Origin: Sulfuricella sp.
GTDB taxonomy: Bacteria > Pseudomonadota > Gammaproteobacteria > Burkholderiales > Sulfuricellaceae
Assembly (NCBI GenBank): GCA_019911785.1
Contig: JAIOJM010000391.1
Span: 1 to 39,965 of the forward strand
Length of the DNA stretch: 39,965 bases
Direction of reading: 5' to 3'
In this document: piece by piece, positions 21,449 through 28,653 of the stretch
Position numbering within the stretch: position 1 is the first letter of the stretch
How the letters are laid out: every line of letters starts with the position of its first letter
The notes under the pieces: generated by a model
What the model saw: the letters and a program-made list of their open reading frames with translations, nothing else
The model's database searches: none
Told to the model about the DNA's origin: nothing
Position numbers and translations under genes: made by a program

Positions 21449-21502
21449 CGATTACTACAATAATCGTAACATAACGGACAAATAAGACCGGACAACGGAC
21501 AA
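21449..21502. promoter_or_regulatory. candidate operator region between divergent genes: palindrome plus triple repeat
   Basis: CGATTA-6-TAATCG (21449-21454 and 21461-21466) is a perfect inverted repeat. Three copies of CGGACAA follow at 21475-21481, 21489-21495 and 21496-21502. The region separates the recombinase from the gene pair ending in kfrA. KfrA-type proteins often repress their own promoter, so an operator is plausible; this is inference. Confidence 0.4.
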
Positions 21503-21594
21503 GGCCCGCTTGATGTTCGGCGCAAATCGGCCTATGATTACTCCATGGTCGGTGCCGTGGATTCGCCACGCTGCCGCTTATGAAAGGCGTCGCC

Positions 21595-22242
21595 ATGACA
21601 GCGAAACATCCTCGTATCCCTGCAATTCGCTCCGAGATTGCGATTGCCATCGCGTTTCTCGGCCTGAGTATTCGACAGCTCGCCGAATTCAGCGCCCTGG
21701 TGGGCCATCCCGTCAGCGAGCGATTTCTGGAGGAATCTCTGGATACACCGTGGCCGGCGTATCGATCGAAAGCCGATCCTGTTCAGATCGACAATCTGGT
21801 GCATATTCTGGGCAGCCTGGGTGTCGGTCTGCAGGACGGTGTGTTCGGTATCGTGCGTGCAAGTGAAATACGGATTCCGGTTTCGCTTTATCTCAACCCC
21901 GTGAGCGCATTGCTTTCTCTTGCCCAGAATTGCCCGGATGGACACGTCAGGCTGGCCATCCAGGAGCCGAAGCCAGGATCATTCCTCCCGCGGCCGGCAT
22001 TTCTTCTCAATACCGGTAACCAGTTCCTGCTGTCCGACAATGCTGATTTCGATGCATCCGAGTTCGTCAGCGGCCTGTTCGCGAATTGCCTTGGGCGCTT
22101 ATGGGTCAGCGAAACCCGTGTTCCCTGCCTCGCGGCGCTGCCAGTGGACCAGGCGGTTGCACGGTTACAGCAAACCGAGATGCGGTCCGCGCTGAATCTG
22201 TCCAAAACCAGAGTGCTTGAACTTCTGAAGATGGAGGCTTAA
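21595..22242 (+). CDS. unknown protein encoded directly before the KfrA-like gene
   Basis: The product is about 215 residues, soluble, with no signal peptide or membrane segment. It opens with a helical region (IRSEIAIAIAFLGLSIRQLA) that could be a helix-turn-helix, followed by segments without a motif I know. The ATG at 21595 is preferred over 21580 because AAAGG lies a suitable distance before it. The stop (TAA 22240-22242) abuts the ATG of the KfrA-like gene, and the ribosome binding site of that gene (GGAGG) lies inside this one, so the two are translationally coupled. A shared role in plasmid maintenance or gene control is inferred from the pairing only. Confidence 0.75.
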   Translation: MTAKHPRIPAIRSEIAIAIAFLGLSIRQLAEFSALVGHPVSERFLEESLDTPWPAYRSKADPVQIDNLVHILGSLGVGLQDGVFGIVRASEIRIPVSLYLNPVSALLSLAQNCPDGHVRLAIQEPKPGSFLPRPAFLLNTGNQFLLSDNADFDASEFVSGLFANCLGRLWVSETRVPCLAALPVDQAVARLQQTEMRSALNLSKTRVLELLKMEA

Positions 22243-23373
22243 ATGGGCCGTGATTCTGGAGTTACCTATACCATTGTTCGTCAGGCCTGCTGCGAGATAC
22301 TGGCGCGTGGCGAGCAGCCCTCCCGTCCGTCAGTACAGGAAGTTCTGGCGCGCGAGGAATTCCTGGGCCACAAGGGTTCCAACTCGGTGGTTCAGCGTTA
22401 CCTCAATGACTTCCGCAAGGAACTGGCTGGACTGTTAAGCCAACCAGAGCGGACGGTGCCGGGTGTGCCGGACGAATATCTCGCCATCCAGGACAAGATG
22501 CTGGTGGAGATGGTGGCCGTTACCCGCAAGATCGTTGAGGCGGAGTACCAGGAGCGCGAAAAGGCGTTGTTTGTCGAGCGGCAACAGATGGCCAGCGAGG
22601 TCGAGAACGCCCGACAATGGGCATCCAGTGCCGATCAGATGCGAATCCGTGCGGAAGCCGAAAGAGACAGCCTGCAAGGTATATTGAATGAATGGCGCGA
22701 CCGGAGCCAGGCGCAGGCGGCGGAAATCGCCACCCTGTCGGGCCGTCTGAAAGAGAAGGAAGAAACGATCAGCCTCAAGCTGCAGGAGATCGAGCATGCG
22801 CGATCCGGCATTGCGGAGTTGAAGTCCTCCCAGGTGGACGCTGAAGCTCGCCATCAGGAGGAGCTGGGCCGTTTGTCACAGGCGGCCGCCCAGGAGCGTG
22901 CCCGTCTTCTTCAGCAGATAGATGACGGCCGCCAGGCTGCCCGGAAAGAAGCGAAGGTGCTCAACGACATGATCGCCGGCCTGCAGAAGTCGGCCGTGAC
23001 CCTTCAAGCGGAACTTGGCAAGGCTCGGGAGTCGAAGGCGGCTCTCACCGCCGAGGTAAAGTCGCTCAACGACACCATCAGTGGGCTGCAGAAATCCGCC
23101 AGCATGCTACAGACGGATCTTGGCCAGGCGCGGGAATCCAATGCAACCCTCACCGCTCGGGCGGAGGCGGCTCAGGGCGCCATTGCCAAGATGGAATCTG
23201 GTCTGGCCAGTATCCGGGCTGCCAGGCAGGACGCCGAGCGGGAGAACATTACTTTGACAGTGAGGCTGTCCGCTGCGGATGAGCGGCGGCAGGAGGCGGT
23301 CGCGCGGTTGTCCGCCATGGAGTCCGAGCTTGCTGATCTGCGTGCCCAGGTGAAATATTCGCCGCCGGCTTAG
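22243..23373 (+). CDS. kfrA: KfrA-like DNA-binding coiled-coil protein
   Basis: The first ~90 residues of this 376-residue protein match the N-terminal DNA-binding domain of plasmid KfrA proteins: a helix-turn-helix-like segment with ARGEQPSRPSVQEVLA and the GSNSVVQRYLNDFR block. The rest (about 85-370) is an almost continuous alanine-, glutamate- and lysine-rich coiled coil. KfrA of IncP plasmids binds its own promoter and forms filaments that support segregation and stability. A 35-residue unit (five heptads), starting LND at residue 240, is repeated in tandem from 275 (LNDMIAGLQKS and LNDTISGLQKS). The start has a good ribosome binding site inside the preceding gene. Function as plasmid-stability and autoregulatory protein is inferred from family. 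Confidence 0.82.
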   Translation: MGRDSGVTYTIVRQACCEILARGEQPSRPSVQEVLAREEFLGHKGSNSVVQRYLNDFRKELAGLLSQPERTVPGVPDEYLAIQDKMLVEMVAVTRKIVEAEYQEREKALFVERQQMASEVENARQWASSADQMRIRAEAERDSLQGILNEWRDRSQAQAAEIATLSGRLKEKEETISLKLQEIEHARSGIAELKSSQVDAEARHQEELGRLSQAAAQERARLLQQIDDGRQAARKEAKVLNDMIAGLQKSAVTLQAELGKARESKAALTAEVKSLNDTISGLQKSASMLQTDLGQARESNATLTARAEAAQGAIAKMESGLASIRAARQDAERENITLTVRLSAADERRQEAVARLSAMESELADLRAQVKYSPPA

Positions 23374-23426
23374 CCGAATAGGGGTTATCTCAGAAAATGG
23401 AAAAAATCGTACCTAAGGCGTTGGCT

Positions 23427-23553
23427 CTTCTCGCAAGGGATGGTCTGCGAGAAGGCTTCGTGAGAAGTCGGCCCAGCCAAGCGCCGACGATGTTGGAACG
23501 TTCTCGAAAACCATTCTCGCTCCAAACAAGGAGGAACGACGAATTGCGAGAAG
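23427..23553. repeat. cluster of TTCTCGC motifs in both orientations
   Basis: CTTCTCGCA (23427-23435) faces TGCGAGAAG (23446-23454), a perfect 9-bp inverted repeat with a 10-base loop. TTCTCGC returns at 23514-23520, a variant TTCTCGA at 23501-23507, and TGCGAGAAG again at 23545-23553. All lie in the 185-base gap between kfrA and mqsA. A binding site cluster or transcription end is possible. Confidence 0.45.
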
Positions 23554-23577
23554 CGAGGTCAGGCGGTTCTGACCTCG
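23554..23577 (-). terminator. hairpin at the 3' end of mqsA
   Basis: CGAGGTCA (23554-23561) and TGACCTCG (23570-23577) form a perfect 8-bp stem with an 8-base loop that includes the mqsA stop codon. No T-run follows on the minus strand, so it may be a weak or factor-assisted terminator or an mRNA-stabilising hairpin. Confidence 0.35.
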
Positions 23578-23960
23578 TTGAGCAAGTCGGGGTGACGCTC
23601 GAGCACCTTGAGCAACTTCACCAGAGCCAAGGGCGGCTTGGTCTTGCCGTTCTCGTAGCGCGAGAAGGCATTGACCCCGCCGCCGAAGATTTCGGCGGCC
23701 TGGCGTTGGTCCAGATCGAGCTTCTTGCGCACCTTGGCGATGTAGTCAGGATCGACATAGGCGGCGTTCACCTGACGCTGGAACTGTCCAAGCAACTCGC
23801 TGTAGCGGTCGCCGTGCTCGCGGTTCAGGACGACCTCGCCGCAGGCCGGGCAGAAGTCACCCGTCACCGCTGGAATGGTGGTGGTTTCGCCCTTGTAGAT
23901 ATAGGGCATATCGCGGGTGTCGTGGATCAGTTCAGCCGCTCCACAGCATGGGCATTTCAT
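23559..23960 (-). CDS. mqsA: MqsA antitoxin and transcriptional repressor
   Basis: This 133-residue protein has the two-domain plan of MqsA: an N-terminal zinc domain with C3, C6, C37 and C40 (the same positions as in E. coli MqsA) and a C-terminal XRE-type helix-turn-helix containing IFGGGVNAFSRYE, a strongly conserved family block. MqsA binds and neutralises MqsR and represses the operon through its HTH domain. The start is the ATG at 23960, preceded by AAGGAG within the end of mqsR; an upstream GTG in frame overlaps the mqsR stop but would add two residues not found in the family. The toxin-first order is typical for this locus. Confidence 0.95.
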   Translation of the reverse strand: MKCPCCGAAELIHDTRDMPYIYKGETTTIPAVTGDFCPACGEVVLNREHGDRYSELLGQFQRQVNAAYVDPDYIAKVRKKLDLDQRQAAEIFGGGVNAFSRYENGKTKPPLALVKLLKVLERHPDLLNEVRTA

Positions 23961-23962
23961 GG

Positions 23963-24265
23963 TCACAGCTCCTTGAAAGAAACGATCAGCACGTCATCAA
24001 TGACGGTCAGCTTCAAGTACACATCGGCACTGTTGGCTGTCTTGGCGTGGTACACGTCCTGCCAAATCCGGTGATCGGCGTAGGTCGTCATGCTTTTGTA
24101 GAAGTCGGCGGTCGTGAGCGACATGACAACGGCACACATCCCGGCCAGATCGTTGATACCCATCTCACGAGCGCCATTGAAGGCGCTGCCCGTTGCGTTG
24201 ACCTTACCGGCTTCGATCAAGGCTTTTACGACTGACAGCTTGCAGTGAGGGGTGCCTTTTTCCAT
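23963..24265 (-). CDS. mqsR: MqsR toxin, GCU-specific mRNA interferase
   Basis: This 100-residue RelE-fold endoribonuclease cleaves mRNA at GCU in its known E. coli form. Identity is clear from the start MEKGTPH, the block DFYKSMTTYADH and the end DVLIVSFKEL. Residues matching the described active site (K56, Q68, Y81 of E. coli) are present as K57, Q69 and Y83, so the toxin is probably active. The pair would stabilise the element by post-segregational killing and may act in stress or phage response. A consensus TATAAT sits only five bases ahead of the start codon, which raises the possibility of a leaderless message. Confidence 0.95.
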   Translation of the reverse strand: MEKGTPHCKLSVVKALIEAGKVNATGSAFNGAREMGINDLAGMCAVVMSLTTADFYKSMTTYADHRIWQDVYHAKTANSADVYLKLTVIDDVLIVSFKEL

Positions 24266-24270
24266 GTCTC

Positions 24271-24305
24271 ATTATAACCTAATTGGTAAATTTTGCTAGT
24301 AGGTT
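24271..24305 (-). promoter_or_regulatory. mqsRA promoter -10 element and candidate MqsA operator
   Basis: On the minus strand TATAAT (24276 to 24271) precedes mqsR. The -35 region is weak. AACCT (24276-24280) and AGGTT (24301-24305) on the plus strand form an inverted pair with a 20-base spacer. MqsA is known to bind AACCT/AGGTT palindromes, usually with a short spacer. The left half overlaps the -10 box, a good position for repression. Confidence 0.55.
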
Positions 24306-24348
24306 AAATTTCCTTAGCGTGCTTTATTTTCCGTTTTCTGAGAGACCC

Positions 24349-24411
24349 CTAGCTGTACAGGGCCGCAAGCTGTTCTTCGGCCTCCGGTGAGAAGGCGACG
24401 CGGTAGTTCAT
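24349..24411 (-). pseudogene. RelE/ParE-family toxin remnant (first 20 codons)
   Basis: Only the N-terminus survives: MNYRVAFSPEAEEQLAALYS, then a stop. This is the typical opening of ParE/RelE toxins of roughly 95 residues. The start overlaps the end of an antitoxin-like frame by ATGA, as in many such operons. Sequence similarity ends within a few bases of the region upstream of mqsR, so the insertion of mqsRA, or a deletion beside it, probably removed the rest. Confidence 0.65.
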
Positions 24412-24461
24412 CGCGCCTTGGTGTGCTCGGCGGCAAGACGGGCGCGCACCTGGTCAGCGGC
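24408..24461 (-). pseudogene. antitoxin remnant (last 17 codons) coupled to the ParE-like relic
   Basis: The frame ending in DQVRARLAAEHTKAR and a stop that overlaps the ParE-like start resembles the C-terminal tail of a ParD-type antitoxin. Upstream the frame is open but reads like non-antitoxin sequence, so the N-terminal DNA-binding part seems lost. The assignment rests mainly on the coupled position. Confidence 0.4.
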
Positions 24462-24524
24462 CCCAAAATCCTGAAACGCATGGCAAGAATTGGCAAAATG
24501 GCCATATAAGGAGGCATCACACTC

Positions 24525-24866
24525 ATGCAAACCAGCAGTTTGACAGCGCCCGGGCGTCCGGCGGTAGATGATTCAAATCCCCTGCACCTTAACATATCGC
24601 CGAAAGTTAATGCCGATGGCAACCATGTCATCAGGTGGTGCGAGGCCATGAGTTGGGGCGTGACTACCTACTTGATTACCGTTGCGAAACCTTATGGACT
24701 GGAACGCGCTCGTAGGGACTTCGATCTGTTCTGCTCTGTGCCAGCCGACAGGCGCCGGGAAGCTGCTGATGCCGTCAGGATGACAATGGCGCCGCCGGAC
24801 GAGATATTGGCCGCATTTATCGCACGGAATGAAGAGCGTGTGCTTGTGCAGCAATTACTGTTCTGA
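24525..24866 (+). CDS. unknown small protein
   Basis: The 113-residue product is soluble with no motif I recognise. It has a central segment around WCEAMSWGVTTYLITVAKPY and a charged helical end. AAGGAGG lies 11 bases ahead of the ATG, a little far but supportive. It ends one base before the end of the convergent flavodoxin-like gene, the two stops sharing TGATCA. It could be cargo carried with the toxin-antitoxin block. Confidence 0.55.
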   Translation: MQTSSLTAPGRPAVDDSNPLHLNISPKVNADGNHVIRWCEAMSWGVTTYLITVAKPYGLERARRDFDLFCSVPADRRREAADAVRMTMAPPDEILAAFIARNEERVLVQQLLF

Positions 24867-25586
24867 TCAAGTCAATGTCGGTGGTTGAAAACCTAAATCC
24901 CTACCTTGGCACTGGCCCCGTACACACACCGCCTCTATGCTGTCGCAGAACCGTTTTACTTCCTTCTTGCCCCACTCACTATCCAGGGTGAATTCACTCA
25001 ACGGAAGGTTGAAAGCCTTCTTGCTGATCCAGCGGAATATACTTTCCATCTCGCCGAACCAGAAAAACGGGTGGTAATTGCTGGAAATAGCGAGGGTGTC
25101 GATTACGGATGCGCCCTTGGCGCTGATGCGATCCTTCAGAGGCCGAAACAGCATCTCAAGTTCGAACACTTCCAGGGGCGGCCCGCAAAACGTGGCGAAC
25201 GCGCCGACCTTTTTCCCATCCAGGCCTTTGGCCATATTCAGGTAACGTGCCACCGGGAACGAAATATAGAGCCACTTTGGGCCGCCCAGGAGAATCAGGT
25301 CGTAGCCGGACACATCAGGATGCGCCAGCGGCTTGATGTCCTGTTCCTGCTGGCGATAGCGATTCAGCCACCAATGCCTGAACGGGGCGTGCAGGAGATA
25401 AATTGGAAGAAATGGCAGGAGTGACAATAATGGAGGTACCAACAACCACTTGTTTCGCTCCCGCATGGCTTCTATCTTTTCCAGAACGACCTCATGGCCA
25501 CGGGCAATTAGTTCGTCGGCCAGAGTAACCGCAAGTTGTTGTGTATGACCGGAACGGGAGTAGTAAGGGACAAGGATTTTCGACAT
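24867..25586 (-). CDS. flavodoxin-fold protein, probable NAD(P)H-dependent oxidoreductase
   Basis: The 239-residue protein starts with the flavodoxin FMN phosphate-binding pattern YYSRSGHTQQLA after the first strand. LILLGGPKWLYISFPVARYL (about 103-122) fits the second FMN loop, and a later strand GAFATFCGP fits the third. A hydrophobic, proline-containing stretch at about 48-68 (LLVPPLLSLLPFLPIYLL) is unusual for flavodoxins and may be a membrane-contact segment. The substrate is unknown; quinone reduction or electron transfer is likely from family. It has no functional link to its neighbours and may be metabolic cargo. No clear ribosome binding site precedes the ATG. Confidence 0.72.
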   Translation of the reverse strand: MSKILVPYYSRSGHTQQLAVTLADELIARGHEVVLEKIEAMRERNKWLLVPPLLSLLPFLPIYLLHAPFRHWWLNRYRQQEQDIKPLAHPDVSGYDLILLGGPKWLYISFPVARYLNMAKGLDGKKVGAFATFCGPPLEVFELEMLFRPLKDRISAKGASVIDTLAISSNYHPFFWFGEMESIFRWISKKAFNLPLSEFTLDSEWGKKEVKRFCDSIEAVCVRGQCQGRDLGFQPPTLT

Positions 25587-25619
25587 GGTTGTATGGGCTG
25601 TATTTAACGGTGCAAAATT

Positions 25620-25799
25620 CTAGCAGAATATTTCTGAATCCAGCTGTTGCGATGGTTTGTGGCGGATAGCTGGACGGCGTTCGAGCAATTCTGCAATGAG
25701 CGCGATGTCGATCCGCAAGATATTTACGTTGAACTTGGAGGCCAAAGCGCCTGATTGAGGAAGGCGCACCAGCGCAGATAGGGACTTCTTCTTGCTCAT
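25620..25799 (-). CDS. possible small protein divergent from the AT-hook gene
   Basis: A 59-codon frame begins MSKKKSLSALVRLP and contains a plausible amphipathic helix (LRIDIALIAELLERRP). Its ATG lies 14 bases from the palindromic operator block that also serves the plus-strand gene. No strong ribosome binding site is visible. It may be a small regulator or an accidental frame. Confidence 0.35.
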   Translation of the reverse strand: MSKKKSLSALVRLPQSGALASKFNVNILRIDIALIAELLERRPAIRHKPSQQLDSEIFC

Positions 25800-25812
25800 G
25801 CGCTGTGTTTGA

Positions 25813-25852
25813 TGTTGACTCAACGCATAAATCATTGTATGTTGAGTCAACA
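25813..25852 (+). promoter_or_regulatory. sigma-70-like promoter overlapped by two palindromic operator copies
   Basis: TTGACT (25815-25820) and TATGTT (25838-25843) are separated by exactly 17 bases, a good -35/-10 pair. TGTTGACTCAAC (25813-25824) and its exact reverse complement GTTGAGTCAACA (25841-25852) cover both boxes. Each copy is itself nearly palindromic (GTTGASTCAAC). Such a layout strongly suggests a repressor-controlled promoter for the gene starting at 25871. Confidence 0.7.
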
Positions 25853-25870
25853 ACATATCATTGGCTCGCC

Positions 25871-26956
25871 ATGCTAACTCCTCCCCCACCCAAAAAACCA
25901 GGTCGTCCCAAGCTGCTTCTAACCCCCGAGCAGGCAGCCCAACGCAAAGAGCGCAGGCGTATTCAGCTGGCCGATGCTCAGACACGTAGACGCGCACGCC
26001 TTATTGGTGCTCTTGAGCAGGCTGAAAGCGTTAGCCAAGCAAACAAAGAGATTCAGGAATTGCGCGCCGTGGCAAAAACACTGCAAGAGAGCGTGTCTTG
26101 GCACGAAGACCGTCAAGCCGAGCTTGAAAGCGATATCGACCGGAAGGATGCAGAGAACAAAAAACTCCGCGCCGAACTCCGTCGCAAGACAAGCGCGTCC
26201 GCCGAAAAGCCTGTCAGCCCTCCCCCGCTGCCCGGCAGGGTTGAGGCCATCGTCAAAGATATGACTACATACAGCAGCGGCAAGGAAGTGGCTTGGCTGG
26301 AAAATTACGCGGCACTCGCCAAGAAGTGGGCGACGGACGCGAAAAGCACCGCCACAAAGGTCGAGACCATCCTTGCGGTCACAACAGGCGTGCGCGCAAT
26401 CGAAGGCAAAGGCCTTGCTGCTTCCAGATTTTCATCTCCTGTGCTGAGCGAAGAAGAGAACCGCGTCTTAACTCAAGCCATGCTCGTGCTGGCACGTATC
26501 GCAGGGGATGTGGGTAGCGCCGCTCACAAAGTTGCGGCTCTGCATAAATTGCGTGAAGCCGAGCGCCAGGAGAGAGTGAAAAAGGCAGGATTAGCCATGG
26601 CGATCCTCGACAAGCTTGACCTGGACGACAAAATCAAGCTCGTCGCCATGCAATACACGCGCTACGACACAGGATATGGGCCTTTTCGCGACCTGGTCAG
26701 CGGAATAGATCGCCCAGAAAAGCGTGACCGCTGGTGGAAGGCGACAAAACACTTCGAGGATTCATACAAGGAACGCCGCAATAGCCTTGTCCGCCAGCTG
26801 GCGGATGCCATGAAGGAAACAGGACGTACTGCAGAAGATCTGGCCGGCGAGGCATTCCGGAAATTTCAGGATGCCAAACCTAAGATCGAGACTGAATGGC
26901 CAGACTTGGCGAGCAAGGTAAAGTTGGAAATGGTAAAGGAGCGCTTAGGGGATTGA
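25871..26956 (+). CDS. coiled-coil protein with an AT-hook-like motif, unknown
   Basis: The 361-residue product opens with a basic proline-rich segment, PPPPKKPGRPKLLL, whose KPGRPK core resembles an AT-hook (minor-groove DNA binding). A strongly charged helical region follows to about residue 120, likely coiled coil, then a proline linker and a helical C-terminal domain. The ATG at 25871 is chosen because the operator-promoter block lies just ahead; the frame is open to 25805, but that would place the promoter inside the gene. No function is known to me. A nucleoid-associated or plasmid-control role is suggested by DNA-binding features and tight promoter control. Confidence 0.75.
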   Translation: MLTPPPPKKPGRPKLLLTPEQAAQRKERRRIQLADAQTRRRARLIGALEQAESVSQANKEIQELRAVAKTLQESVSWHEDRQAELESDIDRKDAENKKLRAELRRKTSASAEKPVSPPPLPGRVEAIVKDMTTYSSGKEVAWLENYAALAKKWATDAKSTATKVETILAVTTGVRAIEGKGLAASRFSSPVLSEEENRVLTQAMLVLARIAGDVGSAAHKVAALHKLREAERQERVKKAGLAMAILDKLDLDDKIKLVAMQYTRYDTGYGPFRDLVSGIDRPEKRDRWWKATKHFEDSYKERRNSLVRQLADAMKETGRTAEDLAGEAFRKFQDAKPKIETEWPDLASKVKLEMVKERLGD

Positions 26957-27006
26957 CTGGCTGGTGACGGATCAGCATCCGGATTGTTACTTGTCGCATC
27001 CAGCCG

Positions 27007-27095
27007 AGAAAAGCGGCCACCCACAGTAAAATCCGGAGCCTGAACTTGTGGCTGATTTTCAGAAAAGGGCTTCACCCACAGTAGAATCCGAATCC
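27007..27095. repeat. two imperfect direct repeats of about 35 bases, about 55 bases apart, upstream of the ligase gene
   Basis: Units at 27007-27040 and 27061-27095 share AGAAAAG and CACCCACAGTARAATCCG (27018-27035, 27073-27090) with a one-base indel. They lie in the 272-base gap between the AT-hook gene and the ligase gene. They could be regulator sites or degenerate iterons; no other copy was noticed in the window. Confidence 0.55.
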
Positions 27096-27228
27096 CCAAT
27101 TGTTTGTGCTGTCCTCAGATAATTTTCTGATGACCTGTGATGCGCCATCCCTACTGGGAAAATCCAGAATGACATAACCCAAATCTGTAGCATGGTTCCT
27201 GTCACCACAGCAAACACAGGAGCCAATC

Positions 27229-28323
27229 ATGAACGAGTCGATCACCCTCTACAGCACCAAAAATGGTGCGGATAAGCAATATCAGATTCAACTGGAAGCC
27301 AAGGATGGGGGTTTTACCGTCACCGGCTTAAATGGGCGGCGTGGTGGCGCGCTGAAGGCGCAGCCCAAGACTCCTTCACCCCTTCCCTATGCCGAGGCCA
27401 AACAGGTCTATGATGGCCTCCTGAAATCCAAATTAAAGGGTGGCTACCATCCCGGAGATGACGGCTCGGCCTATGTGTCCCCGGTGGATGTCGGCACGCC
27501 CGTCGGCATCGAGCTGCATCTGCTGACGCAGGCATCCGAGGCGGACATCGAGCATTACCTGACCGACGATCGCTATTTAGCGCAAGAAAAGTTTGACGGT
27601 GAGCGACGCCCGGTCGCGCGCCGCGCGACCGTCATGGGCAGCAACAAGAATGGTTTCCTTGTGCCCCTACCAAAGGATATGGTTGAGGTGTTGTCGCTCC
27701 TCAGTTTGGAGACGGAGATCGACGCGGAACAGGTTGGCGACACGCTGTTTGTGTTCGATGTACTGAAAGCTGGCGGGGTGTCGCTGCGCGGTCTGCGATG
27801 CCTGGAGCGCGCCCGGGCGGTGGAGGCTCTGGTTCGTACGCTGGGCAATCCCGTTAATGTGGTCGCGGTCGAAACCGCACTCGGTACGGATGCCAAGCGC
27901 GCCCTGTACGCCCGCCTGCGAGCGGAGCGCAAGGAAGGGATCGTGTTCAAGCGCATCGACGCGCCCTATGGCATCGGCAAAAACGATGACCAGAAAAAAA
28001 TCAAATTCGTCGAATCTGCGACATTGCAGGTCGCATCGGTACATCCAACTAAGCGGAGCGTCACGGTGCAGGCCTTCGACGCGAATGGAGGGACTGTTTT
28101 GCTTGGGTCGGTAACGATTCCCGCCAACTACACCCTTCCCGCAACCGGGGAGATCGTGGAGGTGGAGTATTTGTATTTGGTTTCTTCCCTTGTGCAGCCC
28201 GTCTATCGCGGCGTGCGCACCGATCAGACCCTGTCCGCCTGTGTCACAAGCCAGTTAAAGTACAAGGCCGGGATTGGCGAGGAGGATGCCCGGAACGATG
28301 ATGCTCTCCAATTGGCGGCCTAA
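27229..28323 (+). CDS. ATP-dependent DNA ligase with WGR-like N-terminal domain
   Basis: This 364-residue protein would seal DNA nicks through an enzyme-AMP intermediate. The nucleotidyltransferase signature is clear: EKFDGER with the adenylated lysine at K121 (motif I), FVFDVL near 174 (motif III region), EGIVFKR at 236-242 (motif IV) and KKIKF near 256-260 (motif V), followed by a short beta-rich OB-like end. Residues 1-75 resemble a WGR domain, with YQIQLEAKDGGFTVTGLNGRRG in the place of the usual nucleic-acid-binding sheet. The start is supported by AGGAG nine bases upstream. Bacterial replication uses an NAD-dependent ligase, so this is an accessory repair or plasmid ligase. Confidence 0.85.
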   Translation: MNESITLYSTKNGADKQYQIQLEAKDGGFTVTGLNGRRGGALKAQPKTPSPLPYAEAKQVYDGLLKSKLKGGYHPGDDGSAYVSPVDVGTPVGIELHLLTQASEADIEHYLTDDRYLAQEKFDGERRPVARRATVMGSNKNGFLVPLPKDMVEVLSLLSLETEIDAEQVGDTLFVFDVLKAGGVSLRGLRCLERARAVEALVRTLGNPVNVVAVETALGTDAKRALYARLRAERKEGIVFKRIDAPYGIGKNDDQKKIKFVESATLQVASVHPTKRSVTVQAFDANGGTVLLGSVTIPANYTLPATGEIVEVEYLYLVSSLVQPVYRGVRTDQTLSACVTSQLKYKAGIGEEDARNDDALQLAA

Positions 28324-28326
28324 ACC

Positions 28327-28584
28327 ATGACCATTACGGAAGCGATCGAGACTCGTGGCCTGGAATACCTGCGGGGCCGCGCCGTTACGGACGGCTTGCG
28401 CATACTGTTCATAAACGAAAGAGATTTGGACAGGGCGATCATGCTATGGGGCGACGAGCCGGAGAAAGCCTATCTCCAGCGAAGGTTCTACGGATCCGCG
28501 ATACCGAATGAACCGCTTCATTGTGTCTGGATCCACGGTTCTTTCGCCATTGTAAATGACGAGGCTGCATCGAGTGGTGTGTGA
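28327..28584 (+). CDS. unknown small protein downstream of the ligase
   Basis: The 85-residue acidic protein starts three bases after the ligase stop, so it is probably co-transcribed. It has no signal peptide or membrane segment. The middle (RILFINERDLDRAIMLWGDEP) looks alpha/beta. I do not recognise the family; an accessory to the ligase is only a guess from position. Confidence 0.6.
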   Translation: MTITEAIETRGLEYLRGRAVTDGLRILFINERDLDRAIMLWGDEPEKAYLQRRFYGSAIPNEPLHCVWIHGSFAIVNDEAASSGV

Positions 28585-28653
28585 GAATAGGGCATGGGAA
28601 TCCTGCGGATACTCATGGTTTTCGTCGTTTCGTCGTGGCGATCAGTCAGAAAC

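Noticed and set aside
23397..24074. 225-codon plus-strand frame
   Set aside because: It runs antisense across mqsA and mqsR, which are certain genes with conserved motifs; the frame is a shadow.
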